A DNA stretch of 64,000 bases from the NCBI RefSeq assembly GCF_029962485.1, contig NZ_CP073638.1, positions 868,001 to 932,000 on the forward strand. The letters are read 5' to 3'. The stretch is from Burkholderia cepacia (GTDB taxonomy: Bacteria > Pseudomonadota > Gammaproteobacteria > Burkholderiales > Burkholderiaceae). The notes beneath the pieces are model-generated. The model was given only the letters and a program-made list of their open reading frames with translations. It was not told where the DNA came from and did no database searches. Every line of letters begins with the position of its first letter. The first letter of the stretch is position 1. The position numbers and the translations under genes are program-made. Below, piece after piece: positions 59,541 through 64,000 of the stretch.

Positions 59541-60380
59541 ATGTCCGCTGTCCTTTCCTCGCCCGTCCGCACTGCGTCGGGCCTCGAACTCGCCGAAGCA
59601 CCGCGCCAGCATTTCTGGTTCGACGCGCCCGCGCCGCGCATCGACATCGCCGCCGAACGCCGCCACCGTCAGGAGCGGCTCGCGGCCGCGTTCCGCCTGT
59701 TCGCGCGCTTCGGTTTCGCGTCGGGCCTCGCCGGCCACATCACCGCGCGCGACCCCGAACTGCCCGACCATTTCTGGGTGAATCCGCTCGGCGTGCATTT
59801 CTCGCAGATCAAGGTGTCCGACCTGCTGCTCGTGAACGCGCGCGGCGAAACCGCCATCGGCACGCGGCCGCTGAACAAGGCCGCGTTCGCGATCCATGCG
59901 GCGATCCACGAAGCCCATCCGCACGTCGTCGCCGCCGCGCACACGCATTCGACCTACGGCAAGGCGTGGTCGACGCTCGGCCGCCCGCTCGATCCGCTCA
60001 CGCAGGACGCCTGCGTGTTCTACGAGGATCACGCGCTGTTCGACGACTTCACGGGGATGGTCGTCGACACGAGCGAAGGCGCACGGATCGCCGATGCGCT
60101 CGCGAAACCGGACGGCACCACGCACAAGGGCGTGATCCTGAAGAACCACGGGATCCTGACGGCCGGCCCGACGGTCGAGGCCGCCGCGTGGTGGTACATC
60201 GCGCTCGACAACGCCGCGCACACGCAGTTGCTGGCCGAAGCGGCCGGCACGCCGCAGCCGATCGATCACGCCACCGCGCGCCACACGCACGGCCAGATCG
60301 GCGGCCCCGAGGGCGCGCTGCATGCGTTCGACAGCCTGTTCGCGCGCGTCGTCGCCGACGAACCCGACCTGCTCGACTGA
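59541..60380 (+). CDS. Class II aldolase/adducin-family protein
   Basis: A 279-aa class II aldolase-fold protein. Probable zinc ligands are in AAHTHSTYGKAW and in GVILKNHGILTAGPTVEAAAWWY, with the fold signature RFGFASGLAGHITARDP near residue 60. The closest family is the adducin-like aldolases often found with FMN monooxygenases in sulfur and other catabolic operons. It probably cleaves or isomerises a carbonyl product of the preceding reaction. It is 23 nt after the monooxygenase gene and 32 nt before the binding-protein gene. Confidence 0.92.
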   Translation: MSAVLSSPVRTASGLELAEAPRQHFWFDAPAPRIDIAAERRHRQERLAAAFRLFARFGFASGLAGHITARDPELPDHFWVNPLGVHFSQIKVSDLLLVNARGETAIGTRPLNKAAFAIHAAIHEAHPHVVAAAHTHSTYGKAWSTLGRPLDPLTQDACVFYEDHALFDDFTGMVVDTSEGARIADALAKPDGTTHKGVILKNHGILTAGPTVEAAAWWYIALDNAAHTQLLAEAAGTPQPIDHATARHTHGQIGGPEGALHAFDSLFARVVADEPDLLD

Positions 60381-60412
60381 GCGCCTTTCCGTACGACCGG
60401 AGACCAGACCAC

Positions 60413-61447
60413 ATGACCCGAACCACCGCACCCGCGCCTGTCCCCGCGCACGACGACACACGCCGCAAGCTGCTGCGCGCGGCCGGCGCCGCCGCGCTCG
60501 CCGTGCCGGCGATCACGCTCGGCCGCAAGGCATGGTCCGCGCCGCCGCTGAAGAAGCTCACCTTCGCGTGGAACCAGAACGCGTTCTGCCTGACGCCGAT
60601 CGTCGTCGCGCAGGAGCGCGGCTTCTTCGAGAAAAACGGCCTGAAGGTCGAGCTGATCAACTACAGCGGATCGACCGACCAGCTGCTCGAATCGATCGCA
60701 ACCGGCAAGGCCGACGCGGCGGTCGGCATGATCCACCGGTGGCTGAAGCCGCTTGAAGCCGGCTTCGACGTGAAGATCATCGGCAGCTCGCACGGCGGCT
60801 GCGTGCGGCTGCTCGGCGCGAAGGCGGCCGGCGTCACGACGCTGCAGGCGCTGAAGGGCAAGACGGTCGGCGTCAGCGATCTGGCCGCGCCCGGCAAACA
60901 CTTCTTCTCGATCCTGCTCGCGAAGAACGGGATCGATCCCGAGCGCGACATCACGTGGCGGCAGTATCCGGCCGACCTGCTCGGCGTCGCGGTCGACAAG
61001 GGCGAGATCCACGCGATCGCCGACGGCGACCCGAATCTCTATCTGCTCGAAAAGCGCAGCAACGGCGCGTACACGGAACTCGCGACGAACCTGTCCGGCG
61101 AGTACGCGCGCAAGGTGTGCTGCGTGATCGGCGCGCGCGGCGATCTCGTCCGCAACGACCGGCCGTCGGCCGCCGCGCTCGCGCGCTCGATCGTGCAAGC
61201 CACCGAATACACGCACGACAACCCGAACGAAGCCGCGAAGGTGTTCGCGAAGTATTCGCCGAAGATCAGCCCCGAGGATCTGCGCAAGCTGTACGCGACG
61301 CTCACCTACACGCATCACCCGACCAACGTCGATCTGCAGCAGGAAATCGCGTTCTATGCGGACGATTTCCGCCGCATCAGCGTGCTGAAGAAGAGCACGG
61401 ACCCGCAGCGCTTCGCGCAGCAGGTCTACGCCAACGTACTGGGGTAA
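60413..61447 (+). CDS. SsuA/NrtA-like ABC substrate-binding protein
   Basis: A 344-aa periplasmic binding protein of the NMT1/SsuA/NrtA-type fold. The N-terminus DDTRRKLLRAAGAAALAVPA carries twin arginines before a hydrophobic stretch, so Tat export is likely. The mature domain has LTFAWNQNAFCLTPIVVAQERGFFEKNGL and GSTDQLLESIATGKADAAVG. It should capture a small anion such as a sulfonate. The remainder of the transporter is encoded immediately downstream. The internal C near residue 57 (NAFCLT) may contact ligand. Start ATG at 60413. Confidence 0.92.
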   Translation: MTRTTAPAPVPAHDDTRRKLLRAAGAAALAVPAITLGRKAWSAPPLKKLTFAWNQNAFCLTPIVVAQERGFFEKNGLKVELINYSGSTDQLLESIATGKADAAVGMIHRWLKPLEAGFDVKIIGSSHGGCVRLLGAKAAGVTTLQALKGKTVGVSDLAAPGKHFFSILLAKNGIDPERDITWRQYPADLLGVAVDKGEIHAIADGDPNLYLLEKRSNGAYTELATNLSGEYARKVCCVIGARGDLVRNDRPSAAALARSIVQATEYTHDNPNEAAKVFAKYSPKISPEDLRKLYATLTYTHHPTNVDLQQEIAFYADDFRRISVLKKSTDPQRFAQQVYANVLG

Positions 61448-61451
61448 CGCG

Positions 61452-62543
61452 ATGTCGACGATCGAACACGCTTCCACGGCCCGCACCGCCTCGGCGCCTG
61501 CCGGCGGCAAACCAGCCGCGCCCGCGCGCATCGCCTGCACGGCGTGCGAAGCCACGCTGGCCGCCGAAGCGCGCCGCGCGCGCACCTGGCCGACCGGGAT
61601 CGCGGCCGCGCTCGCCTGGGCGGCACTCGGCGCGCTCACGCACCTGTGGCCGAACCGCGTCGTCGGCTTCAGCGACTGGGCGTATACCGATACGTTCGGC
61701 ACGGCCGCGTGGACGATCGCCGCGCTGCTGCTCGCCGCCGCGACACTCGGCCATCTCGCCCCCGCGACGCGCACGCGGCTCGCACGCGTGCGCCCGGCCG
61801 GCCCGTGGCTCGTCGCGCTACCGCTCGTGCTCGCCGCGTGGGAAATCGCCACCGCGAAAACCGGCTGGCTGCCGACGCCGTTCTTCGCGCCGCCGCAGGC
61901 GCTGATCGAGGTCTACGTCGACGACTGGCCGCGCCTGCTGGGCAGCGCCGGCAATACGCTGAAGCTGCTCGCGCTCGGATTTGCCTACGGCGTCGCGGTC
62001 GGCTTCGCGGTAGGCGTGTCGATCGGCTGGTCGCGCCGGATCGGCTACTGGGTGCATCCGGTGCTGCGCGTGCTCGGCCCCGTGCCGGCCACCGCACTGC
62101 TGCCGCTCACCTTCTACTTCTTCCCGTCGAGCTATTCGGCCGCCGCGTTCCTGATCGCGCTCGCCACCGGTTTCCCGGTCGCGGTGCTCACGTGGTCGGG
62201 CGTCGCGAGCGTCAACAAGCAGTATTACGACGTCGCGCGCACGCTCGGCGCGAACGCGCGCTTCCTCGTGCTGCGCGTCGCGATTCCGGCCGCGCTGCCG
62301 CACGTGTTCGTCGGCATCTTCATGGGGCTGAGCGCATCGTTCACCGTGCTGGTCGTCGCCGAGATGATGGGCGTCAAGTCAGGGCTCGGCTGGTACCTGA
62401 GCTGGGCGCAGGGCTGGGCGTCGTACGTGAACATGTATGCGGCGCTGATCGTGATGGCGCTGCTGTTTTCCGGGTTGATCGCGCTGCTGTTCACGGTGCG
62501 CGACCGTGTCCTCGCGTGGCAGAAAGGAACCGTCAAATGGTAA
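61452..62543 (+). CDS. ABC permease with CxxC-containing N-terminal extension
   Basis: A 363-aa SsuC-like permease. The conserved core (about 110-355) has the EAA-loop region VASVNKQYYDVARTLGANARFLVLRVAIPAALPHVF and six membrane segments. In addition there is a long N-terminal extension (about 1-110) with the cytosolic motif CTAC (IACTACEATLAAEARRA) and two extra hydrophobic segments. Family proteins average 250-270 aa. The extension might bind a metal or a partner, or sense redox state. It overlaps the ATPase gene start by 7 nt. Confidence 0.9.
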   Translation: MSTIEHASTARTASAPAGGKPAAPARIACTACEATLAAEARRARTWPTGIAAALAWAALGALTHLWPNRVVGFSDWAYTDTFGTAAWTIAALLLAAATLGHLAPATRTRLARVRPAGPWLVALPLVLAAWEIATAKTGWLPTPFFAPPQALIEVYVDDWPRLLGSAGNTLKLLALGFAYGVAVGFAVGVSIGWSRRIGYWVHPVLRVLGPVPATALLPLTFYFFPSSYSAAAFLIALATGFPVAVLTWSGVASVNKQYYDVARTLGANARFLVLRVAIPAALPHVFVGIFMGLSASFTVLVVAEMMGVKSGLGWYLSWAQGWASYVNMYAALIVMALLFSGLIALLFTVRDRVLAWQKGTVKW

Positions 62544-63364
62544 GCGCCGCCGTACTCGAACCGTCCGTTACCGCAGCGCCCGCCGCTTCTTCCACCAGCA
62601 CGCCGCCGCGCGGCGCGCGCATCGACATCCGCCGCGTGAGCCATGCGTTCGACGGCCCCGGCGGTGCGCTGCCGGTGCTCGACGACGTCACGCTGTCGGT
62701 CGCGGCCGGCGAATTCGTCGCGCTGCTCGGCCCGAGCGGCTGCGGGAAATCGACGCTGCTGCGCCTCGTCGCGGGGCTCGATGCCGCGCGGCAAGGCGCA
62801 ATCGCGCAGGACGGCGTGCCGATCGAACAACCCGATCCGTCGCGCATCGTCGTGTTCCAGGACCCGACGCTGTACCCGTGGCGGCGCGTGCGCGCGAACG
62901 TCGCGCTCGGCCTCGAAGCGCGCGGCGTGGCGCGAAGCGCGCAGCATCGCGTCGACGATGCGCTCGCGCGCGTCGGGCTGCAGGACTTCGCGAACGTGTT
63001 CCCGCATCAGTTGTCCGGCGGGATGGCACAGCGTGTTGCGCTCGCCCGCGCGCTCGTCAACGATCCACGCCTGCTGATTCTCGACGAGCCGCTCGGCAAG
63101 CTCGATTCGCTGACCCGCCTCACGATGCAGGCCGAGCTGACCGCGCTGTGGCAACGCGACGGGTTCTCGGCGCTGCTCGTCACGCACGATGTCGAGGAAG
63201 CGTTGTTCCTCGCGCAGCGCGTGATCGTATTCGGGCCGCGCCCGGCACGAATCGTCGCCGAACTGCACGTCGACCTGCCCTACCCGCGCCATCGCGGCGA
63301 CCCGCGCCTCGCCGCATTGCGTCACGACGCGCTGCGGCATCTCGGGCTCGACGCGAGCTGGTAA
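62537..63364 (+). CDS. SsuB-like ABC ATPase
   Basis: A 275-aa ABC ATPase. It has Walker A GPSGCGKS, Q-loop VFQDPTLYPWRRVRANVALG, signature LSGGMAQRVALARAL, Walker B LLILDEPLGKLDSLTR and the switch His in LVTHDVEEAL. The sequence pattern is that of the nitrate/sulfonate/taurine importer ATPases. The N-terminus carries an Ala/Thr/Ser-rich stretch of about 25 residues not seen in most members. It overlaps the permease stop by 7 nt. Confidence 0.94.
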   Translation: MVSAAVLEPSVTAAPAASSTSTPPRGARIDIRRVSHAFDGPGGALPVLDDVTLSVAAGEFVALLGPSGCGKSTLLRLVAGLDAARQGAIAQDGVPIEQPDPSRIVVFQDPTLYPWRRVRANVALGLEARGVARSAQHRVDDALARVGLQDFANVFPHQLSGGMAQRVALARALVNDPRLLILDEPLGKLDSLTRLTMQAELTALWQRDGFSALLVTHDVEEALFLAQRVIVFGPRPARIVAELHVDLPYPRHRGDPRLAALRHDALRHLGLDASW

Positions 63365-63414
63365 ATGCGGGGAGCCGTTCGACGTCCGGTTGCTGCACGG
63401 CTCAGGCGCGCGCG

Positions 63415-64000
63415 ATGAACGCACCGCCATTCGCCGACTGGGCCATCGCCTTCCTGCAACTGCTGTATCGCGCGCAAATCGCGTTGGCACGTGTGCTGCA
63501 CGCGGCCGGCCTGACCGGTGACGCCGACGGTCAGGCTGCCTGGCCGTGGACGCACCGCGTCGCGCTCGAAACGCTGCGCATCGATGCCGGACTGACGCGG
63601 CAACTCGCGTTCGCCAGTGCAGTGACGGCGCTCGCCGTCGTGCTCGCCGGCATCGCGCTCGCTTCGCGCAAGTGGCGTATTGCATCGGCGATCGCCGCGC
63701 TGGCCGTCGCGTGGTTCACCCCGTGGCCACCGTCGTCGCTGTGGCTCGCGCCCGCCGTGCCGACGAGTTTCCAGCGCAATCCCGCGCCGTTTTCCGTAGC
63801 GAACGTGATGCGCGGCGCACACCTGTATGCGCAACACTGCGCGGCCTGCCACGGTGCGGACGGCCGGGGCGAAGGGCCGCTCGCGGCCACGCTCGCGCAC
63901 TGGCCGCCGACCTTTGCCGGTGCGCTGCTTGCGCGTCGCCTCGACGGCGAACTGTTCTGGCGTGTGCGGCACGGCACGCACGATGAGCACGGCGCTTCGA
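63415..64000 (+). CDS. Membrane-anchored c-type cytochrome (partial)
   Basis: The gene begins at ATG 63415 and runs off the window, with 195 codons visible. About two hydrophobic segments (residues 60-80 and 85-105) precede the haem-binding motif CAACH in AQHCAACHGADGRGEGPLA, the typical CxxCH plus GxxGxG pattern of monohaem cytochrome c. It is 50 bp after the ATPase gene on the same strand, so it probably belongs to the operon. A periplasmic redox partner next to an SsuABC importer is unusual. Confidence 0.85.
   Translation, partial: MNAPPFADWAIAFLQLLYRAQIALARVLHAAGLTGDADGQAAWPWTHRVALETLRIDAGLTRQLAFASAVTALAVVLAGIALASRKWRIASAIAALAVAWFTPWPPSSLWLAPAVPTSFQRNPAPFSVANVMRGAHLYAQHCAACHGADGRGEGPLAATLAHWPPTFAGALLARRLDGELFWRVRHGTHDEHGAS

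Noticed and set aside
1..64000. CRISPR array, tRNA, rRNA, insertion sequence, prophage
   Set aside because: No direct-repeat/spacer pattern, cloverleaf, transposase or integrase signature was seen in either strand. The only regular array is the heptamer at the left end.

Overview
The window is high-GC (about two thirds G+C) proteobacterial DNA. It almost certainly comes from a Burkholderia species, probably of the Burkholderia cepacia complex and probably from a secondary replicon. The reasons are codon use, an OmpC-type Burkholderia porin, three AidA/PixA-family inclusion-body proteins, many paralogous MFS, LysE, LysR and SDR genes each with its own local regulator, and no rRNA, tRNA, ribosomal or replication genes. 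No insertion sequence, prophage, CRISPR array or tRNA was recognised. The content is accessory metabolism, efflux and regulation.

Region by region. 1-147 is a two-variant heptamer tandem repeat running in from the left edge. 217-2361 is a marR - small membrane protein - MFS exporter operon behind a twin-palindrome operator. 2482-6188 holds a cupin dioxygenase-like gene, an epoxide hydrolase with its GlxA/AraC-type regulator, and a divergent SDR. 6522-8318 is a GAF-PAS-PAS-GGDEF diguanylate cyclase. 8389-14166 is a transport and hydrolase module: two tandem paralogous ACS-family MFS transporters and a metallo-beta-lactamase-fold protein, divergent from a regulator that is an internal duplication of a whole IclR protein. 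14397-18496 contains a small ORF, an Lrp regulator divergent from a LysE exporter, a Kch-type potassium channel, a YqaA/DedA protein and the tail of a chemotaxis receptor. 18534-21110 is an acyl-CoA synthetase divergent from a Crp/Fnr regulator. 21297-29401 is a complete RND tripartite efflux operon followed by an OmpR/HK two-component system. 29501-30946 is a second LysE with a convergent AraC regulator.

31071-33750 is the most distinctive part. Three AidA/PixA-family genes (one leftward, two rightward) flank an AT-rich 509-bp divergent promoter region with reiterated TGTAATTG motifs and a possible LuxR-type half-site, and the cluster is closed on both sides by strong hairpins. 33912-43418 holds three redox or small-molecule modules: SDR; XenA-type ene-reductase plus DJ-1/PfpI protein behind TAGAC-N5-GTCTA palindromes; LysR plus SDR behind twin CGAACATGTTCG sites; and MocR plus AhpD-like plus cupin. 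43653-48900 is a TetR-controlled YbhGFSR-like ABC exporter with its own TolC-like channel. 49118-53378 has a porin, a squalene/phytoene synthase and a lipoprotein glycerophosphodiesterase.

The right end (53436-64000) looks like a sulfur module. It has a multi-domain rhodanese, interrupted here by an apparent frameshift, next to a cysteine/3-mercaptopropionate dioxygenase with a divergent LysR. Then come a DszC/SfnB-like flavin monooxygenase or dehydrogenase, an SsuD-like FMN monooxygenase, a class II aldolase, an SsuABC-like importer whose permease carries an unusual CxxC-containing extension, and a membrane c-type cytochrome that runs off the window. Inference: these genes take up organosulfur or a related compound, cleave it and oxidise the products. 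The substrate cannot be read from sequence.
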